A stretch of 64,000 nt of DNA from NCBI RefSeq assembly GCF_018860915.1, contig NZ_JAHKQD010000049.1:14389-78388 (forward strand). Direction: 5' to 3'. Within the stretch, counting starts at the first letter, position 1, and every line of letters begins with the position of its first letter. This DNA comes from Colwellia sp. C2M11. Lineage in GTDB: Bacteria > Pseudomonadota > Gammaproteobacteria > Enterobacterales > Alteromonadaceae. Position numbers and translations under genes: made by a program. The notes beneath the pieces were generated by a model, which was given only the letters and a program-made list of their open reading frames with translations, was not told where the DNA came from and did no database searches. Positions 35,786-44,673 of the stretch are shown here, in pieces.

Positions 35786-36388
35786 TTATTCAGGTAATAC
35801 GACATTTAAGCTACTGAGTAAATAGTAATAAGCGACAACGGTTAAAATACCAAGTCCTAGTACTAATAAGGTTCGATACTTTGCCCCGTGACGATGGTTA
35901 TTTTTACGTTCTGCATGAGAAGCAACATCCATCATTTCATCACCAAAGTAGATAGATAAGAAAGTACCTAATGCACTGATTATTAGAATACTCCAATACG
36001 GATATGGCTCTGATAGAATATGCTTAAGTAACCTTGTTATAAACGTTAAATCATAAGTGTCTGAGCTAGTTGCGATATAAAAAACATTAATAGCAATAGC
36101 CACAAACCAGAGTACTATTTGCGTATAGGCCATTTTAATTTTAAAAAGTAATCTAATAGGAAAAGCAAGAATAAAGCCTCCATCTGCAACTGGCGTACAT
36201 AACACAAAGAAGCTCCAGGTTAAAATAGAAACACCTAAACCAGTAGAAGCATCATATTTCCAACTCATATACAAAAAGTAGGCAATAATGATGGATATCA
36301 AGGCTAGAAATTTTAGTAGTGATTCTCCGTGTGTTTTATGTTTAGGATTAAAGGCTATTGTATTCTGATTGTTTTTAAACACATGCAT
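35786..36388 (-). CDS. Unrecognised five-helix membrane protein
   Basis: Protein of 200 residues with about five membrane helices (about 28-46, 53-75, 85-107, 132-152, 172-195). A polar, histidine-rich loop (HAERKNNHRHGAKYR) precedes the last helix. The second helix ends in TPVADGGFILAFPIRLLF, which looks conserved. I do not recognise the family. The STAS-like gene lies 26 bases upstream on the same strand, so the two are probably cotranscribed, and the TauE gene 70 bases downstream may belong to the unit. Confidence 0.6.
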   Translation of the reverse strand: MHVFKNNQNTIAFNPKHKTHGESLLKFLALISIIIAYFLYMSWKYDASTGLGVSILTWSFFVLCTPVADGGFILAFPIRLLFKIKMAYTQIVLWFVAIAINVFYIATSSDTYDLTFITRLLKHILSEPYPYWSILIISALGTFLSIYFGDEMMDVASHAERKNNHRHGAKYRTLLVLGLGILTVVAYYYLLSSLNVVLPE

Positions 36389-36414
36389 TCCAACTTACTG
36401 AAGTGATCTTTATA

Positions 36415-36795
36415 TTATTGATTAAGCCAAGCAATGGCGTCGTTTTCTTTTTCAAAGTACTTAATTTCACCTGACATAAACCAGTCAGCGACTTTTACTG
36501 AGAATGCTTGCCATTTTTTATTACCATAAAGCGCGACCTTATTAAAACTAGTACCGTGTTTTAAACCAAGTTTTAGATCATCCCAAGCAGCTCTAAGCTC
36601 CCAACCGTCTAATTCCGTTCCATCAAATAAAACATTAACGGTAGGAGTTCTCACTTGAGTTAACATAGATTCAATAAAGGGTGTAATTATTTCATAATCT
36701 TGATGGGTTAGTTTGCCTTGAGCCTTTATAAAAAGAAAAAAATCATTTTCGGCTCTTTCCATACCTATTGATAGGCCATGACGTTTACTATGCAT
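36415..36795 (-). CDS. SpoIIAA-like (STAS) domain protein
   Basis: Cytoplasmic protein of 126 residues from the ATG at 36795, which has GGAGAGG upstream; the longest frame begins at a TTG inside that site. The STAS-like fold is seen in FFLFIKAQGKLTHQDYEIITPFIES, VLFDGTELDGWELRAAWDDLKLG and ALYGNKKWQAFSVKVADWF, matching the SpoIIAA-like family that binds small or lipophilic ligands. Likely upstream partner of the membrane protein gene. Confidence 0.8.
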   Translation of the reverse strand: MHSKRHGLSIGMERAENDFFLFIKAQGKLTHQDYEIITPFIESMLTQVRTPTVNVLFDGTELDGWELRAAWDDLKLGLKHGTSFNKVALYGNKKWQAFSVKVADWFMSGEIKYFEKENDAIAWLNQ

Positions 36796-36875
36796 TTCGA
36801 TCCTCTCCAATTAAAATATAATAATCAACGTAAGTTAATATACCTGTTAGTGAAAGAAATCACTGTAATTTAAAT

Positions 36876-37481
36876 TTATGCTAAAACTAAAGAAAATACA
36901 CTTAACCAAAGCAACTGGAAACCATAAGAAATACGCTGATAAATACCTGGATTAGTTTGAGTACGAACGGCCCTAGCCATCGCAAATAAATAATACACAG
37001 CAGCGACTACAGAAACAATTGAAAAAATTTTAAAATGCAAAGGGATAAGCGCTGTGGTTGGACTAACAGCAACTAATATGGGCGCGATAACTAATGAAAG
37101 TAGCATAATAAAACCCGCCCAAGAATGTATTTTGCAATGAAAAGTTGGGGTTTTAGTAAAAGGATCGGCATCCATTGGGAAGTATCCTGCAATCCAAGTA
37201 CCAATACCATGAGCAATAACAAGCCAACCTGTCATGTTTATTAATATTGAGACGTTTGGAATACTCACTAGATACCAGCCAAACAAGCAAAATAAAACGC
37301 CTAAAGGGTAATTATTAATTAATGGTGATAATTTTTCAGTTGGACTACCCGTTGCACCAAGTTCACTACAAAATTGTTTAGAATGGCTGTAACCAGTATA
37401 AAAACAACTTGCGACATAAACCCCAATGATAATCCAAACACTTGCAATTAAGCCTGAATAAATCGCAATATTTTGAAACAT
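36876..37481 (-). CDS. DUF998-family membrane protein
   Basis: Protein of 201 residues with six membrane helices. The first loop (SHSKQFCSELGATGSPTEKLSPLINN) and GYFPMDADP in the middle are typical of the DUF998 family. No function is established. ATG with AAGGGAAG upstream. It stands alone between the STAS-like gene and an acetyltransferase. Confidence 0.8.
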   Translation of the reverse strand: MFQNIAIYSGLIASVWIIIGVYVASCFYTGYSHSKQFCSELGATGSPTEKLSPLINNYPLGVLFCLFGWYLVSIPNVSILINMTGWLVIAHGIGTWIAGYFPMDADPFTKTPTFHCKIHSWAGFIMLLSLVIAPILVAVSPTTALIPLHFKIFSIVSVVAAVYYLFAMARAVRTQTNPGIYQRISYGFQLLWLSVFSLVLA

Positions 37482-37584
37482 GAGCGCTTCCCTTATTAGT
37501 ATATAACCTTAAATAGACATGAATATTGACTAGATAAACTATTGAGTACCTAATACTTAGTGAATTATTTATATCGTGAGATCT

Positions 37585-38058
37585 CTACTTACTAACAACT
37601 GATGCCAGATCTTTTGTTAAAAACATGCTGTAAGGATCTTCTTGATAATCTGCAAAAGGCTTACATTCTTCAAAGGCAAAATTTTTATATAGTTGTTGAG
37701 CCGGAAGAAATGCTGTTTGAGTCCCTGTTTCTAAGCTAATTTTAGTAAACGATTCCTTTTTCGCTATCGCTAACATGTGCGTTAATAACTTAGCGGCAAC
37801 GCCCCTTCTCAAAAAATGCTGTGATGTTCGCATTGATTTAAGTTCAACATGCTTATTATCAAGCTTTTTTAACGCGCCACACCCAGCTAATTGATCGTTA
37901 ATCCAAGCAGTAAAAAAAGTAACCTCCGGTGCCTTTAATGAAGATAAATCCAATGCATGAACACTTTCCGGCGGAGAATGCTGCAACATATCTTCGTGAT
38001 GTTCTTGTAATAACGTTTTAACCTCGAGGCTTTCAAGGTTATCAATTTTAATTTTCAT
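37585..38058 (-). CDS. GNAT-family N-acetyltransferase
   Basis: Cytoplasmic protein of 157 residues with the GNAT fold: substrate strand FFTAWINDQLAGCGALKKL, the strand HVELKSMRTSQHFLRRGVAAKLLTHML with the acetyl-CoA pyrophosphate loop (RRGVAA), and LETGTQTAFLPAQQLYKNFAFEEC. It resembles the branch that includes YsnE-like enzymes. Acceptor unknown. A VOC gene lies directly upstream on the same strand (17-base gap). Confidence 0.83.
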   Translation of the reverse strand: MKIKIDNLESLEVKTLLQEHHEDMLQHSPPESVHALDLSSLKAPEVTFFTAWINDQLAGCGALKKLDNKHVELKSMRTSQHFLRRGVAAKLLTHMLAIAKKESFTKISLETGTQTAFLPAQQLYKNFAFEECKPFADYQEDPYSMFLTKDLASVVSK

Positions 38059-38074
38059 TTATCTACTTATATGG

Positions 38075-38455
38075 TTAATTACATTTTTCTACACGCCAAG
38101 GTGGATTGAGGCGATTTTCTCCAGCCCAGTATAGCTTTATTTTATTACCTGAAGGATCGTGTAATATCGCTTCTCGCCATAAATAGCTTTGATCTGTAGG
38201 CTCTTGGTCAAAATTAATACCCCGCACCTTTAAATCATTAACCCAGTTATCCAGCGCTTCATGTTCAAAATAAATGACGGCACTGTTGGTAATTTTAGCT
38301 TTTTCTAATAATAGTGAAAAACTTGCACCACCTTCGGGACACTCAAAACGTGCATAATGTGGCGTATCAACAATTTGTGTAAAACCTAAAGTTCGATAAA
38401 ATTTTGTCGATACTTCCATATCGTTAACAGGTAATGTAACTTGATTTAAGTTCAC
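38075..38455 (-). CDS. VOC-family protein (glyoxalase/bleomycin-resistance-like)
   Basis: Protein of 126 residues with the VOC fold (NQVTLPVNDMEVSTKFYRTLGF at the start, ARFECPEGGASFSLLL, AILHDPSGNKIKLYWAGENR at the end). Start is GTG at 38455 with a strong GGAGGATAA upstream. It is the middle gene of a small minus-strand train GST, HAD, VOC, GNAT. Reaction unknown. Confidence 0.8.
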   Translation of the reverse strand: MNLNQVTLPVNDMEVSTKFYRTLGFTQIVDTPHYARFECPEGGASFSLLLEKAKITNSAVIYFEHEALDNWVNDLKVRGINFDQEPTDQSYLWREAILHDPSGNKIKLYWAGENRLNPPWRVEKCN

Positions 38456-38488
38456 TTATCCTCCTAGTGGTTGTTTACTTGTAAATAC

Positions 38489-38959
38489 TTACTTGTATAA
38501 AGCACTTAACTTACTAATTACTTTAACATTATCGTGGGAATTTTCTATATTTTTTTGTGTAAACCAAATAGGCTTAATTCCTGCGTTTATTGCAGGGTTA
38601 ATATCTTTTTCAAAATTATCACCAACCATGGCTATATTAGCTAAGGGCGTATTGAGTTTATTTAAAATAGATGAGAGAAATTCAGGACTTCCTTTTAAAA
38701 ACCCTACATTTTCTTGACAAAAATAGCCGGTAATAAATTGACTTAAACCAACCCGTTCAAAGGCTAATTTAATTTCTAATTCAGTGGAATCAGCAGCGCC
38801 TGTCGCAATATATATTTGTGCCGTTTTAGCTAATGTTTCTAATGCTTCTCTAGCGCCATAAACCGCCTCTACTTTTTCCCAATGACACATTTTTCCACTA
38901 ACATCCGGGAAATCAACCATTAAAGTATCTCCCCAATCAAAAAGGTATACCTCAATCAT
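38489..38959 (-). CDS. HAD-superfamily hydrolase
   Basis: Protein of 156 residues with the HAD motifs: LFDWGDTLMV (nucleophile D8; the usual second aspartate place is taken by GD), YIATGAADS, a lysine in FLKGSP and MVGDNFEKDINPAINAG. It lacks a large cap domain. Likely a phosphatase on a small metabolite. Its ATG overlaps the stop of the GST gene (TAATG), so the two are coupled. Confidence 0.83.
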   Translation of the reverse strand: MIEVYLFDWGDTLMVDFPDVSGKMCHWEKVEAVYGAREALETLAKTAQIYIATGAADSTELEIKLAFERVGLSQFITGYFCQENVGFLKGSPEFLSSILNKLNTPLANIAMVGDNFEKDINPAINAGIKPIWFTQKNIENSHDNVKVISKLSALYK

Positions 38960-39558
38960 TATGACTCCATGCTTACATAGTTAGGAAGCGCTTGAATGTT
39001 ATTTATCCATTGTTGAATTGCTGGGTATTCACTTAAATCAACCCCTCCTTCATGGGCAACATGAGTGTAGCCATAAAGAGAGATATCAGCAGTTGTTAAA
39101 TCATTGCCTACCAAATAAGGTGTTTTTTGCAATTGCCCTTCCATTACTTTAAGCGCTTTGTGACCACCCGCTTGCTTTGCTTCATAATCAGCTTTACGAT
39201 CTGCAGGTAAACCTAGGTATTTAGCGATAAACCTTGCTACAGCAATAAAGGGCTCATGACTATATTGTTCAAAAAATTGCCATTGCTGAATTTTAGCAAC
39301 ATCAAAGCTATTTTTGGGAATAAGTAAGGAGTCAGTAGCAAGATAATTGATAATGGCATTAGATTCCGATAAAAATCGACCATCATCTAGCTCAAGCAAT
39401 GGAATTTTTCCATTCGGATTCTTTTCTAAAAAAGACGCTGTTAGTGTTTCGTTCGCAAGGATATCGATATTGATCCATTCGTGCTCAATAGCTAAAAGCG
39501 ATGTGAGTAATTTTACTTTATAACAATTACCTGACTGACTATCTGCATAAATTTTCAA
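38959..39558 (-). CDS. Glutathione S-transferase-like protein
   Basis: Protein of 199 residues with a thioredoxin-like N-domain (SGNCYKVKLLTSLL, NPNGKIPLLELDDGRFLSESNAIINYLA with the glutathione-binding ES pair) and an all-helical C-domain (LVGNDLTTADISLYGYTH). It conjugates or reduces with glutathione; substrate unknown. Start is TTG with AAGGAAATCC upstream. First gene of the GST-HAD-VOC-GNAT train. Confidence 0.87.
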   Translation of the reverse strand: MKIYADSQSGNCYKVKLLTSLLAIEHEWINIDILANETLTASFLEKNPNGKIPLLELDDGRFLSESNAIINYLATDSLLIPKNSFDVAKIQQWQFFEQYSHEPFIAVARFIAKYLGLPADRKADYEAKQAGGHKALKVMEGQLQKTPYLVGNDLTTADISLYGYTHVAHEGGVDLSEYPAIQQWINNIQALPNYVSMES

Positions 39559-39682
39559 TTGGATTTCCTTAAGTTAACGTACACGATTCAGTAATATAAA
39601 TAACTCTAAACAATCAATAGATATAATCCTAAGAATTGAAGCAGTAAAATTATCATATCAGGGCGAGAAAATTATATAAAAA

Positions 39683-39709
39683 AGGCCATAGTTTATAAAA
39701 CTATGGCCT
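39683..39709 (-). terminator. Intrinsic terminator after the alpha/beta hydrolase gene
   Basis: A 12-bp stem (AGGCCATAGTTT) with a 3-base loop, followed on the minus strand by seven T residues. Textbook rho-independent terminator for the gene ending at 39732. Confidence 0.88.
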
Positions 39710-39731
39710 ATTAATTTATCAAAATTATTAA

Positions 39732-40724
39732 TTACTTATCAAGCGCTTGATGAAATGCTTTGATAAAGGCATCATAGTCTTCATAGTGTGGCATATGCCC
39801 TAACCCTTCTAATTCAATTAGTGTCGAGCCTGCAATGCGATTCTGAGTATCTACACCAAGTTGTTTGAAGTTACCTAGCTTTCTAGTTTCACCCGCTTTC
39901 ATCCAACCTCGACCAGGACCTGTAGTATCTCGCGTACCAATAATAATTACCGTGTCATTTTTAATTTGAGAAAATCTATCAACAATATTTTCTGAAAAAA
40001 TAGGTCCGTAAGTTAGCGCATTATTCCAAGCAACTGTTTGCCAGTCATCACCGGCAAGCATACCTTTTAGAGGAATTAATAGTTTTTCATATTCCTCAGA
40101 CCATTTACCATCATAATAATTTTTCTTCTGATAGTCTCTCGCTTTATCCAGTGTTTTACCGAGTTCGTTTTTATAAAAAAAGTTAACATCTTTAAATTCA
40201 GTGTATTTACCATAAGCTTCTAAGCCAATAGGATTAATCAAAATTAACTTATTAACCTTATCAGCATAATTAGCAGTATATGTTGTTGCTACCATACCGC
40301 CCATGGAATGACCGACAATATCAGCTTTGTTAATGTGTAAACTATCCAATAGTAGTTTAGTGTTTAACGCTAACTGACCAAAGCTATATTGGTAGTAGTC
40401 AGGCTTTGACGATTTACCAAAACCAATTTGATCAGGAATAATAACTCGGTAATTGTTGTTAAGTAAGTCGTTTGCAACGCTTTCCCAGTAGTAACCAGCA
40501 AAGTTTTTACCATGTAACAAGACTATTGTTTTTTTTGCGTTTTTATCACCAATGTCCATATAGCGCATTTTTAACATTTTATTTTGAGAATTAAAATCAA
40601 ATGTTTTTACTTCAAACGGATATGCAAAGCCATCCAGTTCTTTATTGTATTTCACAGTAGGAGCCGCGAATGCCTGTGACATTGCAACAACAATAGAAAA
40701 TAAAATAAAACAATACTTTTTCAT
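39732..40724 (-). CDS. Secreted alpha/beta hydrolase
   Basis: Protein of 330 residues with a signal peptide (ILFSIVVAMSQAFA). Classical alpha/beta hydrolase: HGKNFAGYYW oxyanion region, PDQIGFGKSSKP, nucleophile elbow GHSMGGM, an aspartate in IGTRDTTGPG, and the histidine in GLGHMPHYE. It resembles haloalkane dehalogenase- or epoxide-hydrolase-like enzymes but with serine as nucleophile. Followed by a strong terminator. Substrate unknown. Confidence 0.85.
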   Translation of the reverse strand: MKKYCFILFSIVVAMSQAFAAPTVKYNKELDGFAYPFEVKTFDFNSQNKMLKMRYMDIGDKNAKKTIVLLHGKNFAGYYWESVANDLLNNNYRVIIPDQIGFGKSSKPDYYQYSFGQLALNTKLLLDSLHINKADIVGHSMGGMVATTYTANYADKVNKLILINPIGLEAYGKYTEFKDVNFFYKNELGKTLDKARDYQKKNYYDGKWSEEYEKLLIPLKGMLAGDDWQTVAWNNALTYGPIFSENIVDRFSQIKNDTVIIIGTRDTTGPGRGWMKAGETRKLGNFKQLGVDTQNRIAGSTLIELEGLGHMPHYEDYDAFIKAFHQALDK

Positions 40725-40848
40725 AAAATCTCACTTAATAAATGGGTTAATGCTTTAACTTGTTATAAATAGATGAATCAAGAAAATTATTTAATTCACG
40801 TCATTATAAGGTCTTATTCATTGAAATATTTTCTATTTTTGTAAAATA

Positions 40849-41742
40849 TTATTTGTTGTTGCTTGTTTTTGGACTGAGTAAGCAGTTATTCGCTTTATCA
40901 CATTTTCCTAATACCCATTTCAAACCTTGAATAGCGGTGGTTGGAAATGCGGTCGCATGATCTGCTTGCGGAATAATCATTAATTTTACATTTAAGTTAT
41001 CTGATTGCCAATTTAACATTCTTTTATAAAACTCTTGGGCATCGCCAACCATATTGTAGCCAGCCCCGAACTCTATAGTCTCGAGTTCACCAATGGCAAT
41101 AAATACATTGGCGTTAATGGCTACATTTTGCTTAGCAAATTCTAATTCTTGCGTAAAAATATACTCATTGTCCCACCAATAGGATGGACTACCTAAAATA
41201 TAGTTTTTAAACATACTTGGTTTATTTAATAGAATATAAGTGCCAAATAAACCACCAAGGGAATTTCCAATAAAGGTTCGATTAGTTGGGTCAGTACGAT
41301 ACTTAGTATCGATATAGTCAAAGACTGACTTTTCAATAAATTCAGCGTGTTGCTTGGCCTCGCCCGTTTTATCTTTCCACTTTTTATTAAATGTTGGTGT
41401 GTAGTCGCGATTTCGGCTCGACGAACCTTTACTGCCTTTAGCATACGAAATACCAACAATAATTGCTTCTTCCATAACGGCAATGTTCATTGGATAACGA
41501 GTTGCGCCTGACACTATCTGAAATTCGTAATAAGCATCCGTTAGATAAATAACAGGATATTGTTTCTCGACTTGTTTGTTATAGGAAGCGGGAGTTTTTA
41601 TAAATAAAGGGTAAATTAAATTTGTTGCCGGATCATTAATGTCTACCACGGTGCTTCGAGGTATATTAAATGGCGTTGATGTTACTGCGTCTGCAAACAC
41701 AGCAAAAGAAGTAAAGAGTAAAAAAGTGAAAAATGCTTTCAA
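40849..41742 (-). CDS. Secreted esterase of the Putative_esterase family
   Basis: Protein of 297 residues with a signal peptide (FFTFLLFTSFAVFA). It has YPVIYLTDAYYEF at the strand before the oxyanion hole, the nucleophile elbow GNSLGG (near residue 160), GELETIEFG and a late histidine in PQADHATAFP. This matches esterase D-like and siderophore-esterase-like enzymes (IroE, Fes). Start appears to be TTG; no good ribosome binding site is seen, so the exact start is uncertain. No siderophore gene is nearby. Confidence 0.8.
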   Translation of the reverse strand: MKAFFTFLLFTSFAVFADAVTSTPFNIPRSTVVDINDPATNLIYPLFIKTPASYNKQVEKQYPVIYLTDAYYEFQIVSGATRYPMNIAVMEEAIIVGISYAKGSKGSSSRNRDYTPTFNKKWKDKTGEAKQHAEFIEKSVFDYIDTKYRTDPTNRTFIGNSLGGLFGTYILLNKPSMFKNYILGSPSYWWDNEYIFTQELEFAKQNVAINANVFIAIGELETIEFGAGYNMVGDAQEFYKRMLNWQSDNLNVKLMIIPQADHATAFPTTAIQGLKWVLGKCDKANNCLLSPKTSNNK

Positions 41743-41955
41743 TGTATGTAATTTAATGTGAATGTCCTTTTAATATTTTTTAATATTTAACCTGAATTCG
41801 GTTCAAGATGTTTTTAATCTATTGAAATATAACTATATTTTACACTCTAACTTAATAGTTTTTCTTAATTCAAGGCAAATTTCGCGTCAATAGCTAGTGT
41901 ATTGCAAGTAAATTTAATGATGAAGTAAGGAAAATAACCATTAGAGAAGGATTTA

Positions 41956-42432
41956 TTAAGCCGAGCTCAGGTTTTTAATAATCATTTTAGTTAACATAAT
42001 ATTGCGACCTTGAAAATCTATCATAAACTCTTGTTGAGCAACAAAACCAAACTTTTCATAAAGTGCAATTGCACGCACATTTGACTTCAAAACGAACAAA
42101 AACGCATTACTTGGCAATTTAGGAACAATATAGGACAGAAGTTTAGCAGCTACCCCTTTACTTCTTGCATTAGGCTCAACAAATAGCCAATTTATTTTTC
42201 TTCCTAAATAACCGCAAAAGCCTAGAATCGCGCCATCTTCATATACATAAACATCAGAGCTATCCAATAGCGCTAATATGTGTTTATCTTCAGCCCAAGG
42301 CAGCAACGAAAACTGACCTTCTTCACGATAAAATTCGTCAGGATGAGCAGTATTATATATCTCTGCTAGTTGTTCAAAATCGTCATCTTTATATCGTCTG
42401 ATTATCATTGTACTACTCATTACAATAACCAT
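41956..42432 (-). CDS. GNAT-family N-acetyltransferase
   Basis: Protein of up to 158 residues; three in-frame ATGs occur in the first nine codons and the start is not settled. GNAT fold: IRRYKDDDFEQLAEIYNTAHP, INWLFVEPNARSKGVAAKLLSYIVP with the acetyl-CoA loop, and VLKSNVRAIALYEKFGFV. Acceptor unknown. It lies 77 bases after the DUF1801 gene on the same strand and might be read with it. Confidence 0.82.
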   Translation of the reverse strand: MVIVMSSTMIIRRYKDDDFEQLAEIYNTAHPDEFYREEGQFSLLPWAEDKHILALLDSSDVYVYEDGAILGFCGYLGRKINWLFVEPNARSKGVAAKLLSYIVPKLPSNAFLFVLKSNVRAIALYEKFGFVAQQEFMIDFQGRNIMLTKMIIKNLSSA

Positions 42433-42509
42433 AAAATATGGCCAATAATGTAGAATTTAAAAATAAATAAAGACAAAAAATCAGTCTTTATTGGTTACGC
42501 GTTACACAA

Positions 42510-42929
42510 CTAAACGCCAAGTAAAGCTAAGTGTTTAATTTTTTTGTAGCGTAATGACATTGAAATACAATGAGATAGCTCATTTATAGGCAAAGTGCCA
42601 TCGACATTTAAAATAATCGCACGATTACCTTCATATTTAAACGTATCACCATAAATTTCTTTAAATGTTTCTACTAATGTTGTTTTACAGTTGAAATAAA
42701 TACCAAACTGTTCGGGGGATTTTGCTTTCCAATCAATACGAATAGTACTACCGATATTAGATACATAACTAGGCTCGCCCCATTTTAACGTTTCTTCTAT
42801 ACTCGTAATACCTTCTTGCTCAGCAACAGTTAATATTACTTCACGTATTTGTTGAAGTAATTTATTAATATGAGGAGGATAACTTTCAAATTTTTTCTTT
42901 ACTATTAAATCCATTTTAAAACCATCCAT
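42510..42929 (-). CDS. DUF1801 family protein
   Basis: Soluble protein of 139 residues (134 if the second ATG is used). Typical DUF1801/YdhG-like features are LQQIREVILTVAEQ, ETLKWGEPSY, FGIYFNCKTTLVETFKEIYG and AIILNVDGTLP. The family has an iron-chaperone-like fold but no settled role. It is the third gene of the CBS-NrtS-DUF1801 group. Confidence 0.8.
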   Translation of the reverse strand: MDGFKMDLIVKKKFESYPPHINKLLQQIREVILTVAEQEGITSIEETLKWGEPSYVSNIGSTIRIDWKAKSPEQFGIYFNCKTTLVETFKEIYGDTFKYEGNRAIILNVDGTLPINELSHCISMSLRYKKIKHLALLGV

Positions 42930-42944
42930 TGAAAAGCAGAGAAT

Positions 42945-43217
42945 TTATTCATCACCAGAGTCATCATTAGTATTCTTCGCTTTGATTGCGCCAACAGCAG
43001 ACCATGTTGAAACACCATAAGGTACTAAATAGGTCAGTAAAATTTTAAACCCATCTTGGCTGGAAAAAGACAAATCTAATATTTTTTCTCCATGATTGAT
43101 AAAAGCCAACATAGTACCAACAAGCACAGCAACCTTAATAGCTCTAATAACAACAGCACGTGAACAGGCTATGGCAAAAAAACTTTTATTTACCGAGGTT
43201 ATCGTTCGATCAGTCAA
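42945..43217 (-). CDS. nrtS: NrtS-like small nitrate/nitrite transporter
   Basis: Protein of 90 residues with two membrane helices. Segments FINHGEKILDL and FKILLTYLVPYGVSTWSAVGAI match what I recall of NrtS, a small family first known from marine cyanobacteria and present in marine proteobacteria, for uptake of nitrate and nitrite. The N-terminal part is longer than in cyanobacteria and there is a polar acidic tail. It is 36 bases after a CBS-domain gene and 15 before DUF1801. No nitrate reductase is in the window, so nitrate transport is inferred. Confidence 0.72.
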   Translation of the reverse strand: MTDRTITSVNKSFFAIACSRAVVIRAIKVAVLVGTMLAFINHGEKILDLSFSSQDGFKILLTYLVPYGVSTWSAVGAIKAKNTNDDSGDE

Positions 43218-43253
43218 GAGACTCCTTACTTAGGTAGATAATACCGTAATGTT

Positions 43254-43667
43254 TTAATTTGATTTGGGCTTTTTGATGGTTTTCAGAATATCTCGCCAGC
43301 TAATTATACCAACAGGAATATTGCTACTATCAACAACGGGTATACAAGAGATATTATTATCTAAAAATAATGCGATAGCATCATGAACACTTTGCTCTTG
43401 TTGAATGCAGATAGGATTTCTGGTCATTATTTGATGAACTTTTTTATTTAACGTTGCAACATCATTCATTTTTTCAGCAGCAGTACCTATTTTGGGGCTG
43501 ATAGCTTTCAATAAATCTCTATCAGAAACAACGCCAAATAATTTATTATGTTCAACGACCAGTAAATGATGAAACTTAGTATCTGAAAACTTCTCACCAA
43601 CAACGGTTAGATTGTCATCGAGCTCTATGGTTATAACGGGAGAAGTCATTATCTGTTTAACGCTCAT
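43254..43667 (-). CDS. CBS-pair domain protein
   Basis: Protein of 137 residues from the ATG at 43667 (GAGAGAA upstream). It consists of two CBS motifs (about 1-60 and 75-133: VKQIMTSPVITIE, FGVVSDRDLLKAI; VHQIMTRNPICIQ, PVGIISWRDILKTI), which bind adenosine nucleotides and pass energy-status signals. No partner domain is fused, so it is a stand-alone sensor that may act on the neighbouring NrtS. An 11-bp inverted repeat lies just upstream. Confidence 0.88.
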   Translation of the reverse strand: MSVKQIMTSPVITIELDDNLTVVGEKFSDTKFHHLLVVEHNKLFGVVSDRDLLKAISPKIGTAAEKMNDVATLNKKVHQIMTRNPICIQQEQSVHDAIALFLDNNISCIPVVDSSNIPVGIISWRDILKTIKKPKSN

Positions 43668-43700
43668 TATATTCTCTCTTAAAACTCTACTATGCAATTA

Positions 43701-43735
43701 TGTGAATTACAGCAGTAATTATGTTGTAATTCACA
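43701..43735. promoter_or_regulatory. Perfect 11-bp inverted repeat upstream of the CBS gene
   Basis: Arms TGTGAATTACA (43701-43711) and its exact complement (43725-43735) are separated by 13 bases and end 34 bases before the CBS start. This fits an operator or a CRP-like site for the CBS-nrtS-DUF1801 group. Confidence 0.45.
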
Positions 43736-43861
43736 TACCTGATGGAAGTTAATAATGCATCGCTAAATAACCACCTATTAATAATATAGACTATCAAAAG
43801 GTGGTTTAGGCTAATTCAACAAAATTAAACATATGACTCGTTGCTATATTGACCATTTATT

Positions 43862-44269
43862 CTAGGTCGGTAATTGATCGTAGATCGGTGTGTCATTTAA
43901 CACTGCATCCCAATTACATTTACTATCGGCAAAAATATGTGCTTGAGGTGTAATTTCTATATCAGTATCTAAACAACCCGCGGGCATTATAACGAGATCA
44001 CGAGCTTCTACATGCAAAGGCATTAACGAACTACAGGTAGCGCAAAAATTACGCGCAAAATTAGTGTCTGCATGTCGATAAAAACTCAAATTTTCTTTTC
44101 CGCTTAACCAATTCAATTTAGCGCCTGGGGCAAATACATTAGCACAATGCGCTGAACCCGATGTTTTTCGGCAGAGGCTACAATGACATAGGAAGAATTT
44201 TTTAAACTCTCCTTCCATTTCAAATTTAACCGAACCACATAAACAAGAGCCTGAATGAGTTTGTGTCAT
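43862..44269 (-). CDS. GFA-family zinc protein
   Basis: Protein of 135 residues with the zinc-cysteine pattern CLCGS (near 10), CHCSLCRKTSGS (near 29) and FCATCSSLMP (near 77). AAGGAAAT precedes the ATG. Paralogous family to the one at 34439-34855 but clearly different in sequence. Reaction unknown. Confidence 0.82.
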   Translation of the reverse strand: MTQTHSGSCLCGSVKFEMEGEFKKFFLCHCSLCRKTSGSAHCANVFAPGAKLNWLSGKENLSFYRHADTNFARNFCATCSSLMPLHVEARDLVIMPAGCLDTDIEITPQAHIFADSKCNWDAVLNDTPIYDQLPT

Positions 44270-44402
44270 TTTATATTTCCTTCTAGATTTATTTTTATAG
44301 TTTTATCTAAGAGCGTGTTATCTATCAATAAATTTCATAGTAAAATATTTTTTTTTAGATTAGTAGCTTATTTTTTTCATAAAAACAGTGAATAACTAGG
44401 TA

Positions 44403-44673
44403 CTACCTAGTAAAAAATTGTTCACTTAATAATAAACCTGACACTCTACTCACAATTTTGGCCGTCAACGGTCTTGATTTTAATACTGCTTGTGAACCAA
44501 AACCGACAAGTAAATATACGATTGCAGAGCTAAAAATATGAATTAACCCTAAGACAATAATTTGAATTGATATCGACCATGATGCTGTTGAATCGGTAAA
44601 CTGAGGTAATAACACATGAAAAAGTAAAAAACTTTTGGATTTAGTCCACTAACACATGTTCCTTTTGTTAACC
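44403..44673 (-). pseudogene. LysE/RhtB exporter remnant, C-terminal half with frameshift
   Basis: The minus strand encodes the second half of a LysE-type amino-acid exporter: WLTKGTCVSGLNPK, then LLPQFTDS, IQIIVLGLIHIFSSAIVYLLVG and IVSRVSGLLL. The reading frame breaks at an A-run (T-run 44633-44636 on the plus strand): one added A would restore NPKSFLLFHVLLPQF. The N-terminal half is missing; upstream, the sequence turns into a regulator fragment on the other strand. A non-functional relic. Confidence 0.72.
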
